Shown here: piece by piece, positions 53,410 to 62,880 of the stretch | How positions within the stretch are numbered: the stretch's first letter is position 1 | How the letters are laid out: each line of letters opens with the position of its first letter | Source of the DNA: an uncultured Methanomicrobiales archaeon | Lineage (GTDB): Archaea > Halobacteriota > Methanomicrobia > Methanomicrobiales > Methanospirillaceae | Assembly (NCBI GenBank): GCA_903832665.1 | Contig: CAILCG010000019.1 | Span: forward strand, 96,770 to 160,769 | Length of the DNA stretch: 64,000 nt | Direction of reading: 5' to 3' | The notes under the pieces: model-generated | What the model was told of the DNA's origin: nothing | Databases searched by the model: none | The model's input: the letters and a program-made list of their open reading frames with translations, nothing else | Translations under genes and position numbers: made by a program

Positions 53410-53646
53410 ATGGTTAACGGAATTGTTTTGCCGATAAAGAAAGTGTTTGCGCTTGTGGATTCAAAAATATCCGTCGAGATCAAAGACGAAGGCCGGAAAT
53501 TGCAGGGTCGTCTCGTTGCCGTGGATGAGTATCTCAATATCCACATGGACGAGACGATCGAGTTTGTAGATAACCAGCGGGGCAGGAGCCTGGGAACCGT
53601 AGTCATCCGGGGCAACAATATCCTGACCATCGCGCCGGTTATCTGA
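53410..53646 (+). CDS. Sm-like (LSm) protein
   Basis: SVEIKDEGRKLQGRLVAVDEYLNIHMDETIEF...LGTVVIRGNNILTI. Confidence 0.92.
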   Translation: MVNGIVLPIKKVFALVDSKISVEIKDEGRKLQGRLVAVDEYLNIHMDETIEFVDNQRGRSLGTVVIRGNNILTIAPVI

Positions 53647-53647
53647 G

Positions 53648-54010
53648 ATGATCGAAGGTGGAATTGTGGACGATCCTGTTGATGAAGCATTAAAACTGAT
53701 CCAGTCAAAACCTGAAGGCGTTCTTCAGAGCGAGCTCTGGAAAGAGCTGGGTGTTGATAGCCGGAAGTGTTCGCGCATTGTCAAGAAACTTGATGACAGC
53801 GAACTCATCGACCGGATCGAATTCAAAAAAGACGGGATCAAGACATACCTCCTCAAAGCTCGGCAGATGCCGGTCAATCCCAGCGACCTTCTGGCGGGCG
53901 ATGAATTAATCCCCTGTATCGGCTGCGAGCTGGAGTGCGTTGTTGAAGAGTGCCACCCGCTCATGGACTGGATGTACCAGCTGGCAATTGTCGAACACAC
54001 TGAGGAATAA
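53648..54010 (+). CDS. winged-helix transcription regulator (MarR/B-block-like) with Cys-rich C-terminus
   Basis: VLQSELWKELGVDSRKCSRIVKKLDDSELIDRIEFKKDGIKTYLL; CIGCELECVVEEC. Confidence 0.82.
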   Translation: MIEGGIVDDPVDEALKLIQSKPEGVLQSELWKELGVDSRKCSRIVKKLDDSELIDRIEFKKDGIKTYLLKARQMPVNPSDLLAGDELIPCIGCELECVVEECHPLMDWMYQLAIVEHTEE

Positions 54011-54098
54011 TTCTCTTCAGCCAATCTGCTTTTTTACCCGGGTGAGTGTTTGGACCGGCAGAACAGAGCAGGAACAAAACCGTTTTTGTGATTGTATC

Positions 54099-54602
54099 AT
54101 GGACAAATACAGAACTTCACTGATCTTCCAGTGCCTGATCTTTCTGATCCCCCTTAACTTCTATATGTGGGGCGACTGGCTGCTGGTCAACGTGCAATGG
54201 GCGCTTTTCCGGTTCCAGGAGTCGGGGTATGGCGACAGCCTGATTCTGGGCTACAAGGATCCCCTCTATATCTGGCTCGGCCAGAATACCGGGCTCTTCA
54301 ATATCGCCGCTTCCGGCCTGTGGACAATCGGGACGATCATACTTCTCCTCGGTCTCGCCCTGACGATATTTGCCATATATTCCGGAGAAGAGATTACCCT
54401 GCTCCGGCAGGCATCGCTCTTTACCATCGGCGGTGGCATTGCGCTGGGGTTGTCTGCCCTGTGTCGTTTCAATGGCGGGTTTGCCATACCGATCGGGGTC
54501 CCGATCATTCTCATCATCGGGTGGTGGATGTACCGGAATTCCAGTGAAGAAGAGGATGAGGCGGAACCGGTGCATGAGACCGGGGAAGTCTCCGGCTCCT
54601 GA
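54099..54602 (+). CDS. multi-pass membrane protein, unknown function
   Basis: Several TM segments; ORF from MDKYRTSLIF. Confidence 0.7.
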   Translation: MDKYRTSLIFQCLIFLIPLNFYMWGDWLLVNVQWALFRFQESGYGDSLILGYKDPLYIWLGQNTGLFNIAASGLWTIGTIILLLGLALTIFAIYSGEEITLLRQASLFTIGGGIALGLSALCRFNGGFAIPIGVPIILIIGWWMYRNSSEEEDEAEPVHETGEVSGS

Positions 54603-54751
54603 AAAATCCCGTTGACCGTTTTTTACTTTCATCACCTCCCTTGGCATCTTCCGGATTTTTCACCGGTGGCTGAATTCTCAACAAGTATTTATCATTCAGC
54701 CATCCACCTCTTAGTAGTGAATTCAACGCAATCTCCGCCGGGAGACCCCCG

Positions 54752-56431
54752 ATGATATCTGTTTTGTTTGTCGATGACGCGAGCGATCTTTTCGCACAGG
54801 TCCGCTCGTTTTTGGAAAAGACCGGCGAGATTAAGATCGACAATGCCCATTCCTTAAAGCAGGCTGTTGAGAAACTCAAGGGGCGCAATTATGATGTTGT
54901 GGTTGCGTACGAGCAGCAGCCCGATGTAAACGGCATTGAGTTTGTCTCGGATATGAACGGGATCGAGTTTACCAAGTATCTCAAGTCCGTGGGAAATGTC
55001 ACGCCGGTGATTCTGCTCGGCCGGCGGGGTCCCGGTAAGATTGCGGTCATGGAGGTTGCCAACGGGACCGAGATCACGTTTCCCCGGAGCGGGGATATCC
55101 GCCCGCAGGTCTTTGAGATGGTCAACCTGATCAAACAGACCCTGCTGCGGAAGAGATCCGAGCGCGAGATCAAGGCCCAGAATGAGCAACTCTCTGCGAT
55201 CCTTGCCGCAACCCCGCTGGGGATCTTCCAGGCCCGCAATGGCATCATCGAATGGGTGAACCCCCGGTTCCCAGCGATGCTCGGGTACGAGGAATCCCAG
55301 ATGGTGGGAAAAGATCTCCGGATATTCCTCTCAGCTCCCGAAGAGTACGATCTCCTTTTCCGCGAGCTGCAAGTTAAGCGCGATACCCTGGGGGTATCCC
55401 ATACGAGCTGGCGGTTTGTGAAGCGCGACAAGAAGATCATCGCCTGCCAGCTCCAGCTCCTGCCGCTCGATCCCCGCGATACCAGCAAGGGCGGGACCTT
55501 TGTGGTGACCGATATTTCAGAGAAGCAGAAGATTGCCGATGCCCTCAAGGAGAGCGAGGCAAAGTACCGGGAGATCGTGCAGAATACCCAGAGCATCATC
55601 ATACGGATGGATATGCAGGGCACGATCACGTTCTTCAACCACTATGCCCTCACGTTCTTTGATTACACCAGCGACGAAGTGATCGGGAAGAACGTGAACA
55701 CCACGATCGTCCCGGCAAAGACCCGTTCCGGAAACGATCTCTCCATGATGGCCGATGACCTGGGCTTCAATGCGGAAGGGTACGCCGTCAACGTGAACGA
55801 GAATGCCCGGCGCAACGGTGACCGGGTCTGGATCGCCTGGATCAACAAAGCCATCCGGGATGACACGGGACATATCGCGGAGATCCTCTGCATTGGTCAC
55901 GATATCACCGACCGGAAACGTGACGGCGTGGTGAGGATCAGCACCGACACCTGGAAAGATCTGGTCATTGCCGACAGCGATGTGAAAGAAGAGGTCTTTG
56001 ACGCGGTTTTTCACATCTGCACGGAGATCTCGATCGAAGGCAGGGAAGGAAAACCGGTCGGCACTACCTTCCTTATCGGCGATACGAAGAACGTGCTGGA
56101 AAACTCCCGCCAGATCATTCTCAATCCCTTTGAAGGGCACAAGGCCGAAGACCGCGTGGTGATGAATCCCGGGCTCAAGGAAAATATCAAGGCGCTCGCC
56201 CAGCTGGACGGTGCGTTCATCATTACGGGGGATGGTTTTGTCGAATCGGTGGGCCGCTATATTACTGTCGATACCAGCAGCGTCAAGCTCCCGCCGGGAA
56301 TGGGCACACGCCATAATTCGGTGGCCGCAATTACGCAGGTAACAAAGACCGTGGGAATTGTAGTCTCCCAGAGCGGCGGGGTGATTACTATCTTCCGGAA
56401 CGGGCAGATCTTAAAGAAGATCACGCTGTAA
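54752..56431 (+). CDS. degenerate receiver - PAS - PAS - DAC (DisA_N) domain protein
   Basis: ISVLFVDDASDLFAQVRSFL; two EEKYRE/PAS-like repeats; C-term LDGAFIITGDGFVESVGRYITVDTSSVKLPPGMGTRHNSVAAITQVTKTVGIVVSQSGGVITIFRNGQI. Confidence 0.85.
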   Translation: MISVLFVDDASDLFAQVRSFLEKTGEIKIDNAHSLKQAVEKLKGRNYDVVVAYEQQPDVNGIEFVSDMNGIEFTKYLKSVGNVTPVILLGRRGPGKIAVMEVANGTEITFPRSGDIRPQVFEMVNLIKQTLLRKRSEREIKAQNEQLSAILAATPLGIFQARNGIIEWVNPRFPAMLGYEESQMVGKDLRIFLSAPEEYDLLFRELQVKRDTLGVSHTSWRFVKRDKKIIACQLQLLPLDPRDTSKGGTFVVTDISEKQKIADALKESEAKYREIVQNTQSIIIRMDMQGTITFFNHYALTFFDYTSDEVIGKNVNTTIVPAKTRSGNDLSMMADDLGFNAEGYAVNVNENARRNGDRVWIAWINKAIRDDTGHIAEILCIGHDITDRKRDGVVRISTDTWKDLVIADSDVKEEVFDAVFHICTEISIEGREGKPVGTTFLIGDTKNVLENSRQIILNPFEGHKAEDRVVMNPGLKENIKALAQLDGAFIITGDGFVESVGRYITVDTSSVKLPPGMGTRHNSVAAITQVTKTVGIVVSQSGGVITIFRNGQILKKITL

Positions 56432-56565
56432 TTTTTTAAGGGTAATTTTGCACTTTGATGCTTTGGATTGGTGGGGCGGATAATCAACTCTGAATGTGAT
56501 CAGGTCCACCTCATGCTCTATCTTCCGGCATTACAAGGAATTAGCTTTCTTGTTTCCATGGTTAG

Positions 56566-56960
56566 TTGAAATCCGTTTTTTCTCTGAATTCGGTTGTGTT
56601 CTCGAATAATTATGATTGTGACCCCCTCTCTCCCCCAGAGGGGAGGCATCCCAAGGGGAGCACCCCCTTGACCCCCATTTTGACAAGGTTTTCCAATACA
56701 TTTCCAAAAGAGTGCTTCCCGTTTTAGAACCGCCGCGGGGGCGCCCCGTCGGGGGCGGCGGCGGTCATCGTATTTAGGGGTATGGGGGCATCAGCCCCCA
56801 TCTTATAACTGACTGATACCAGCGCTACTGTTACGAAATGAGGATGAGTAATTTGTCCGGCTGTCGTGAAATCCAATTCAATCCCAAGATTCGGTTATGT
56901 ACTCGAGTAAATATGATCGTGACCCCCATGTCTGTCCGGGTTTTCTATAAATTTTCCAAA
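56566..56960. repeat. Interspersed repeat copy 2 with hairpin ATGGGGGC-ATCA-GCCCCCAT (56782-56801), flanked by imperfect direct repeats (~56566-56626 and ~56865-56927)
   Basis: TCATCGTATTTAGGGGTATGGGGG core as in copies 1 and 3; ATTCGGTTGTGTTCTCGAATAATTATGATTGTGACCCC vs ATTCGGTTATGTACTCGAGTAAATATGATCGTGACCCC. Confidence 0.8.
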
Positions 56961-56976
56961 ACGTATTGCAATCTCT

Positions 56977-59082
56977 TCAGCGATCATCCCGGCTGCACCG
57001 GCGCCCGTGGAACTCTTCCCAGCAGATATGCCGGCAGATATTGCCCACCGCCTTGAACGCATCCTCCAGGTCCGGGAAGTTGGGGATACCGGAGTCCCTC
57101 AGGATCCTCAACGGGGTCTTCATGGAATCGCCCCCGATCATGCACCCGACGATCATCTTCTGCGTGCTCTTGGAGAACCGGACCAGCTCGTTTGCCACCC
57201 GGATCGGGTCCGAGATGGCTGATGGGACGGCAATCACGAAGGCGATATCCCAGAGCTCTTGGTTCCGGATCATGACATCGAACGTCCGGGCAAACCGGTC
57301 TGCGCTCGCATCTCCCACCATGTCGATTGGGTTGCGCCGGTTCCAGTCAACGGGCAGGATTGCATCGAGCTCCTTGATTACAATCGGGGGCAATTCTATC
57401 ATCTCGATGCCCATCATCTCTGCGTAATCCGATGACAAAACCGCAAAACCGCCGGCATTGCTGATCACGATCGCACGGATCCCTTTCGGGTACCCTTCCG
57501 ATGAGAGGAGTTCAGCGGTCTGGAACGCTTCCCGCATCGATCGTGCGGGTATAACCCCGGACTGCCAGAACGCCGCCTGGTACACCTCGTAGCTTCCCGC
57601 GAGGGAACCCGTGTGGGATGCGGCCGTCATCTGTCCGATCTTCGAAGAGCCCGCCTTGATAGCAACCACCGGCATCTTCGGCGTCACCTGACGCACAATC
57701 TCCATGAACCGCCTGCCGTTCCGGATCTGCTCGACATACATGATGATCGCTTTTGTTGCGGGATCATCAGCAGCAAAATGAATGTAATCCTCAAACGTGA
57801 GATCCGCCTGGTTCCCCACGCTGATCACTTCGGAAAAACCAATCTCTTCGGGCAGGCTCCAGTCCACCATGGTCGTGATGATCGCCCCGCTCTGGGACAA
57901 GAAGGCAAGATTTCCGGCTTTAGGGGAGACCGGGTCGAAGGTGGTGTTGATGCCCTGGTGCGGGAACATGAGGCCGAGGCAGTTGGGACCCATGACCCGT
58001 ACGCCGTACTGCCGGGCAATGGTGACGACCTGCTCTTCGAGTTCGGCCCCGGCCTCCCCGCTCTCCCGGAATCCCGATGATATAATCACCACGAGCGGGA
58101 TTCCTTTCTTACCCGCCTCCTCCACGATCGACGGAACGACCCGGGCCGGGACAACGACCACCGCTACATCGACAGGTCCGGGAATGGAAGTAAGGGACGG
58201 AAAAGTGGTGCGGCCAAGGATGGATGTGTGTTTCGGGTTTACCGGGTAGAGCGTTCCGGCAAACGAGAGGAGATTGCGGAGGACCGCATACCCAACCTTG
58301 TTGGGTTCTGCCGATGCACCGATAAGGGCGATCGATTTGATGTTGAGCAGTTCCCGGGGAAGGGGACGCGAGGGTTCAATGATCACCGGCACGGCGGCGC
58401 TGTCAGTATAGAACCGGGCATCCACGGCACAAACCCCGTGCTCGTAGAGAGAGACCGGGTTGATATCGAATTCCACGATATCGGTACTCTCCATGAAGAA
58501 GCGGGCAACCATATCGATGAGATTGACCAGCGCCTCCCGGTCCCGGGGAGGGTCGTTGCGAAATCCCCTGATGAGCCGGTACCCGTTCAGCTCGTGGATC
58601 ATCGCGCTGATGTCGGTCTTGGTGATGGGGAGTACCCGGATGGATACATCCCGTATCAGTTCGACCAGGGTCCCTCCCATCCCGATCGTGATCACTTTTC
58701 CAAAGGCCGGATCGATCCTTCCGCCAATGATGATCTCGAGACCCTTTTCGAGCTGCTGCTCGACCATGATCCCGTCGATCGTTGCCGCTGGGTCGAACGC
58801 CCGGACATTACTGAGGATCTTGTCATACGCGCCACGCAGGGTTTCTATGTCCCGGATGCCGGTGATCACCCCCCCGGCGTCACTTTTGTGCACGACCTGG
58901 GGCGAGACAACTTTCAGTACCAGGGGAAAGCCGGTGATATCAGCAGCCGCAACCACTTCCGTGATGGTGGTGGCGAGGGCATACCGGGGAACCGGGACGC
59001 CAATCTTCTGTAACAGTTCATACCCCTGTGCCTCGGAAATACGCTCGCGTGACATGGCTCCACTCCTATCAGATGGATACAT
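56977..59082 (-). CDS. ADP-forming acyl-CoA synthetase, beta (ATP-grasp) then alpha (CoA-binding) fused
   Basis: SEAQGYELLQKIGVPVPRYALA...VVHKSDAGGV then IKSIALIGASAEPNKVGYAVLRNLL, GPNCLGLMF, LAFLSQSGAI, SNAGGFAVLSSD. Confidence 0.9.
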   Translation of the reverse strand: MYPSDRSGAMSRERISEAQGYELLQKIGVPVPRYALATTITEVVAAADITGFPLVLKVVSPQVVHKSDAGGVITGIRDIETLRGAYDKILSNVRAFDPAATIDGIMVEQQLEKGLEIIIGGRIDPAFGKVITIGMGGTLVELIRDVSIRVLPITKTDISAMIHELNGYRLIRGFRNDPPRDREALVNLIDMVARFFMESTDIVEFDINPVSLYEHGVCAVDARFYTDSAAVPVIIEPSRPLPRELLNIKSIALIGASAEPNKVGYAVLRNLLSFAGTLYPVNPKHTSILGRTTFPSLTSIPGPVDVAVVVVPARVVPSIVEEAGKKGIPLVVIISSGFRESGEAGAELEEQVVTIARQYGVRVMGPNCLGLMFPHQGINTTFDPVSPKAGNLAFLSQSGAIITTMVDWSLPEEIGFSEVISVGNQADLTFEDYIHFAADDPATKAIIMYVEQIRNGRRFMEIVRQVTPKMPVVAIKAGSSKIGQMTAASHTGSLAGSYEVYQAAFWQSGVIPARSMREAFQTAELLSSEGYPKGIRAIVISNAGGFAVLSSDYAEMMGIEMIELPPIVIKELDAILPVDWNRRNPIDMVGDASADRFARTFDVMIRNQELWDIAFVIAVPSAISDPIRVANELVRFSKSTQKMIVGCMIGGDSMKTPLRILRDSGIPNFPDLEDAFKAVGNICRHICWEEFHGRRCSRDDR

Positions 59083-59121
59083 GCATGAAGGTATTTCAGT
59101 GTTGTGCCGGACAGGGGCGTT

Positions 59122-60234
59122 TTACCGTACCCCGTACGGCTGGTTTTTCTGCAGGCATGCCGCCATATCTGACAGGATGGGAACGATCTCTCCCTCTCTC
59201 TCAACGCGAACTCGCATGAGTTCGGCAAGACTCCCTTCGGTGATCCGCTGCCGGATTACCGGGAGATACCGGCGTTCATCATCGGTTGCATGCCGCCACG
59301 CGATCTCATACAACTTCAGGAGTTCTGGCCTGAGTCCCCGGGTGCCGTCACGGATTGCAGTTTCGGTGAGTGCCAGCAGTGCCCCTGCCTCGGTCTCGAC
59401 CGGCAGGGACCTGCACCGGAGAAGGGAGCGGACGAAGGCACAGACTGCCATGTCCGAGTGGATGCATTCCTGTTCGTCAAGCGCCTTGATCTCCAGGCAT
59501 TTTCTTGAGAACCGGATGATCACCCCGCTCGAATTCAGCCATTCCTCGCAGAGGATACCGGCATCCCGCTCACGCAGTTGGGCAAAGATCCCTTCCTGGA
59601 TCGCATGGTAATCCTCTACCGTCCCGATCATATCCGGGATGATCCCGTGGCAGATCTCCGGTATCTCCTCCTGGTTCTTCCGGTAGTAGAGGAGACGGTT
59701 GTCCATCGAACCGGTCAATCTTCCCTCCACCATGGGTGAGGAAGCGGTAATCGCGATCAGGTACGGGAGCAGGGAGCAGAGACGGTTATACCTCATCACC
59801 AGGTCTTTCCGGCTCCGGTACGAGAGATTGATCTGGAGGGCCTGGATGTTCAGCCAGCCGTGCTGCCGGATGTTGAAGAGCCGGTCATAGACTTCGTAAT
59901 ATTCTCCTTCGTCATGGTCCCAGACCGCAGTCTGGTCCAGCCGCAGGGTCGGATGCATGCCAAGCCCCAGCAGCCGGTACCGGTCGGGAAAGATCCGGTA
60001 AAATTTCTTTATACCTTCGGTAAGCTGGGCTTCCAGGGCCCCGAGATTGTCGGCATGATTCCGGGGAATGATCTCGAGCACCGTCTTCTGGAGTTCCTTG
60101 CCCAGCTTCACCTCCCCAAAGAGGATCTCGCTCTCGTACCGCCCGCAGATTGACCGGAGGATCTCGTCCGAGACCGGCAGGGGATTGAACCCGTGATCAT
60201 TGATGGAGTACTCGTGCTCGGTGCCAATCGTCAT
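59122..60234 (-). CDS. GCS2-like carboxylate-amine ligase
   Basis: MTIGTEHEYSINDHGFNPLPVSDEIL; GKELQKTVLEIIPRN; LGLGMHPTL; INLSYRS; ITASSPMVEGRLTGSMDNRLLYY. Confidence 0.8.
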   Translation of the reverse strand: MTIGTEHEYSINDHGFNPLPVSDEILRSICGRYESEILFGEVKLGKELQKTVLEIIPRNHADNLGALEAQLTEGIKKFYRIFPDRYRLLGLGMHPTLRLDQTAVWDHDEGEYYEVYDRLFNIRQHGWLNIQALQINLSYRSRKDLVMRYNRLCSLLPYLIAITASSPMVEGRLTGSMDNRLLYYRKNQEEIPEICHGIIPDMIGTVEDYHAIQEGIFAQLRERDAGILCEEWLNSSGVIIRFSRKCLEIKALDEQECIHSDMAVCAFVRSLLRCRSLPVETEAGALLALTETAIRDGTRGLRPELLKLYEIAWRHATDDERRYLPVIRQRITEGSLAELMRVRVEREGEIVPILSDMAACLQKNQPYGVR

Positions 60235-60243
60235 GATGCAAAG

Positions 60244-60726
60244 CTACCGGGCCCGCGGAATCTCTCCTACTTTATCCGTTTCGGGTTCCTCGATCGCACA
60301 GATCACTGCAAGTTCTTCTTCCGTCAGGTTCTTCACCAGGTGCGTGATGCTCTGCACTGCCAGCTCATACTGCTGCCGGTACGCTTCCGGGATCTCTTTT
60401 AGCAGGCCGACAATCGGACAGATCCGCTCGTGCTTGAGGTAGAGTGCGATCCGGTCGCCGTTCATATCAAAGGTGAACGGGCCGGACCGGCAGGTCTCGG
60501 GTTTGAAGGCATGGATAGAGCATTTGCCATTTTTGGAAAGAACGCATTCCCCGTTCGCCCGAACTTTCAGTCTCCGGTACCCGACCGTTTCAAACATATC
60601 CGGAGAGACCCCGGCATCGGTGAGCCATTGGTAACACGCGGCAGAGACCGGCGGATGGGCCTCATCGCAGCAGTGGCCCCCGCATTCCATACAGATCGTT
60701 TCAGCTCTCAATAACCAGTTTTCCAT
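60244..60726 (-). CDS. YkgJ-like cysteine-cluster (putative metal/Fe-S) protein
   Basis: ICMECGGHCCDEAHPPV; CVLSKNGKCSIHAFKPETCRSGPF. Confidence 0.82.
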   Translation of the reverse strand: MENWLLRAETICMECGGHCCDEAHPPVSAACYQWLTDAGVSPDMFETVGYRRLKVRANGECVLSKNGKCSIHAFKPETCRSGPFTFDMNGDRIALYLKHERICPIVGLLKEIPEAYRQQYELAVQSITHLVKNLTEEELAVICAIEEPETDKVGEIPRAR

Positions 60727-60732
60727 AAAAAA

Positions 60733-61605
60733 TCACGCCGCAAAAAGGTTTTCTATAATCATCTCGAAGACCCGGGGATAACAGTCGTCCTCCCCGCTCT
60801 CGATCGACGGGTTGTCATTGACTTCAATCACGTATGCATCCTCGTTGTTGTTCTTGATATCCACGCCATACAGTCCCCGGCCGATCGCATTGCCGGCATC
60901 GATTCCCAGCTGGATCACGTGCGGGGGGACGACCTCCGGCGGAACACTCTCCACCCCGCAGTACACGATATGACCATTGACCGAGGCCTGGATCTTGAAC
61001 GTGACCGAAGGGATCGTGTACTTGCAGGCATAGAGGAGCCCGCCATCCAGCACCCCGATCCTCCAGTCATACTTGCTCTCCACGTACTGCTGGACGACAA
61101 TCCAGTCCGAGAGCTTGATGAAGCGGTGGGCGACCTTAAAGAAATCAGCAATATCATTCACTTTCTCGACCCTCATCGAGAAAGAAGTCGAGGGTTCCTT
61201 CACCACCAGGGGCGTGCCGAGTTCATCGAAGAGCTGCGTCACCCGCTCGACCGTCAGCTCCTCCTTGGGTAAGAAGACCGTCTTCGGGAGCGAGACCTTC
61301 TCCTTGATCAGCCGGGAATACATGTTGATCTTGTCTGAGCAGCACCGGATCGAGTCCGGGTCATCGAGCACCGGGATCCCATGGAACCGTGCCATCTGGG
61401 CCGCAAAGTACGTGATATTCAGCGGATCTGTCCGGGCCCGGATAAAGAGGGCATCCATCTTCCGGATCTTGTGGATATCGACCGGGAAGATAAATTTCGC
61501 TGTATGCCCGAGCGTCTCGGCCACATCCCGGCACCGGATCAGGGCATTGAGCTGCTCCGAGTTTGAGAGGGTCTTCCGGTCTACAAAGATCCCGAGCTGG
61601 CTCAT
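60733..61605 (-). CDS. RimK-like ATP-grasp ligase
   Basis: DDPDSIRCCSDKINMYSRLIKEKVSLPKTVFL; LGTPLVVKEPSTSFS; GLYGVDIKNNNEDAYVIEVNDNPSIESGEDD. Confidence 0.88.
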   Translation of the reverse strand: MSQLGIFVDRKTLSNSEQLNALIRCRDVAETLGHTAKFIFPVDIHKIRKMDALFIRARTDPLNITYFAAQMARFHGIPVLDDPDSIRCCSDKINMYSRLIKEKVSLPKTVFLPKEELTVERVTQLFDELGTPLVVKEPSTSFSMRVEKVNDIADFFKVAHRFIKLSDWIVVQQYVESKYDWRIGVLDGGLLYACKYTIPSVTFKIQASVNGHIVYCGVESVPPEVVPPHVIQLGIDAGNAIGRGLYGVDIKNNNEDAYVIEVNDNPSIESGEDDCYPRVFEMIIENLFAA

Positions 61606-62453
61606 AGGAACTCCTGGTGGCAGAGGTGTGCTTCCAGCAGCGAGCGTTCGGCCTCCGTGAGATGGGAATACCGGGTGGAGGAGATGGACGAGAGGGCATA
61701 GCGTTCACCGTTTCGCACCATCACCAGCTGCATGAGCGGAATGGAGAAGAGTGCATACACCTTCTCTGCCAGCTCTGCGACCGCATCCTTCTGCCCGATG
61801 GTCTTTCCGAAAATTGCGGTACACTGGCAGATATCGGCACCTTCGTCGAGTTTCTGGTAACAGAACGGGTACTTTCCCTTGTTGGTGATATGCTTCACCG
61901 CCTCTTTTGCCGTCTCGCTGTCACTGGCGATGATGAACTCTGAGGTGGTGGCGAAATAGTTGATCCCGTACAGGATCGCCGGGAGGGGGACGTAGCCCTG
62001 GGAGATCTCCCATGCACAGACCGGTATGCCGGCAAGCTCTGCCCGTTCAAGGGAGATGGGCACGACAAATGCATCGATCATTGCACCGGTGGAGGGGAGG
62101 ACCTGCTTTCCTTCCATCTCCATCCGGAGGACCGTATAATAGGAGCCGGTTTTGTAGGAATAATCCTCGCTGATGAGATAGAAACACTCGCCGCGCCGGA
62201 GCATGTACAGCGAATCTTTGTACAGGGTATGGTTCTTCCTGCCGGGGGTTTTTGCCGGAGATTTTATGGATTGACCGGGTGACGACACCGGCGCCGGGTG
62301 CAGTGGTGCTGTCAGGGGGGTGACATCCGGTGCCACGATCGCTGAACCTGCGGTTTGCGTACCGGCTATGGTTTCCGGAAGAGGGGGGTGACCCCCACTA
62401 TCGTTCATAAGCCCATCAGCCTGCCGGAAGAGATGGGATAAAAAACCGGGCAC
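61602..62453 (-). CDS. RLAN-like (RimK-ligase-associated N-terminal) protein, stand-alone
   Basis: ECFYLISEDYSYKTGSYYTVLRMEMEGKQVLPSTGAMIDAF; start/stop overlap with the RimK-like ORF; possible alternative downstream start. Confidence 0.65.
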   Translation of the reverse strand: MPGFLSHLFRQADGLMNDSGGHPPLPETIAGTQTAGSAIVAPDVTPLTAPLHPAPVSSPGQSIKSPAKTPGRKNHTLYKDSLYMLRRGECFYLISEDYSYKTGSYYTVLRMEMEGKQVLPSTGAMIDAFVVPISLERAELAGIPVCAWEISQGYVPLPAILYGINYFATTSEFIIASDSETAKEAVKHITNKGKYPFCYQKLDEGADICQCTAIFGKTIGQKDAVAELAEKVYALFSIPLMQLVMVRNGERYALSSISSTRYSHLTEAERSLLEAHLCHQEFL

Positions 62454-62880
62454 GTTGCCTGCGTGCCCTGCACAGCGGCCCGGGATCCGGCAAGGCCCGG
62501 GGTTGAGATATGCAGGCTTCCCGGACGGGTTTGGTACAATTTTTCGTCTGCACCGCGGGTGCAGGAGTGAACTATACCCTCGATAAGATGCACCGGATGG
62601 TGCGCTTCATCGTCATCTTCAGAGAGACAATCGGTCATGGGGAACACTAATCCCCCGATTCGAATAGTGGATTATCGTTGAATAGCTATTAAGAAACGAC
62701 TCTTTAAAGAATTTTGCCCGCAATGCCCGGAAAGAACCCCCGTTCATACGCAACTGTCTCCCCTTTGTCCGGGAATCTCCCATTACCCGTCCGAAACAAC
62801 GCGCAATAGTTCTTTTTGTCACCCGGTCGTGACGGGCCGGGCATAAGATTGATTAATTTCTATAACCATCAGTAATCAGA

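Noticed and set aside
58228-59611. Overlapping plus-strand ORFs of 261 and 383 aa
   Set aside because: Antisense to the ADP-forming acyl-CoA synthetase and GCS2-like gene, which have strong motifs.
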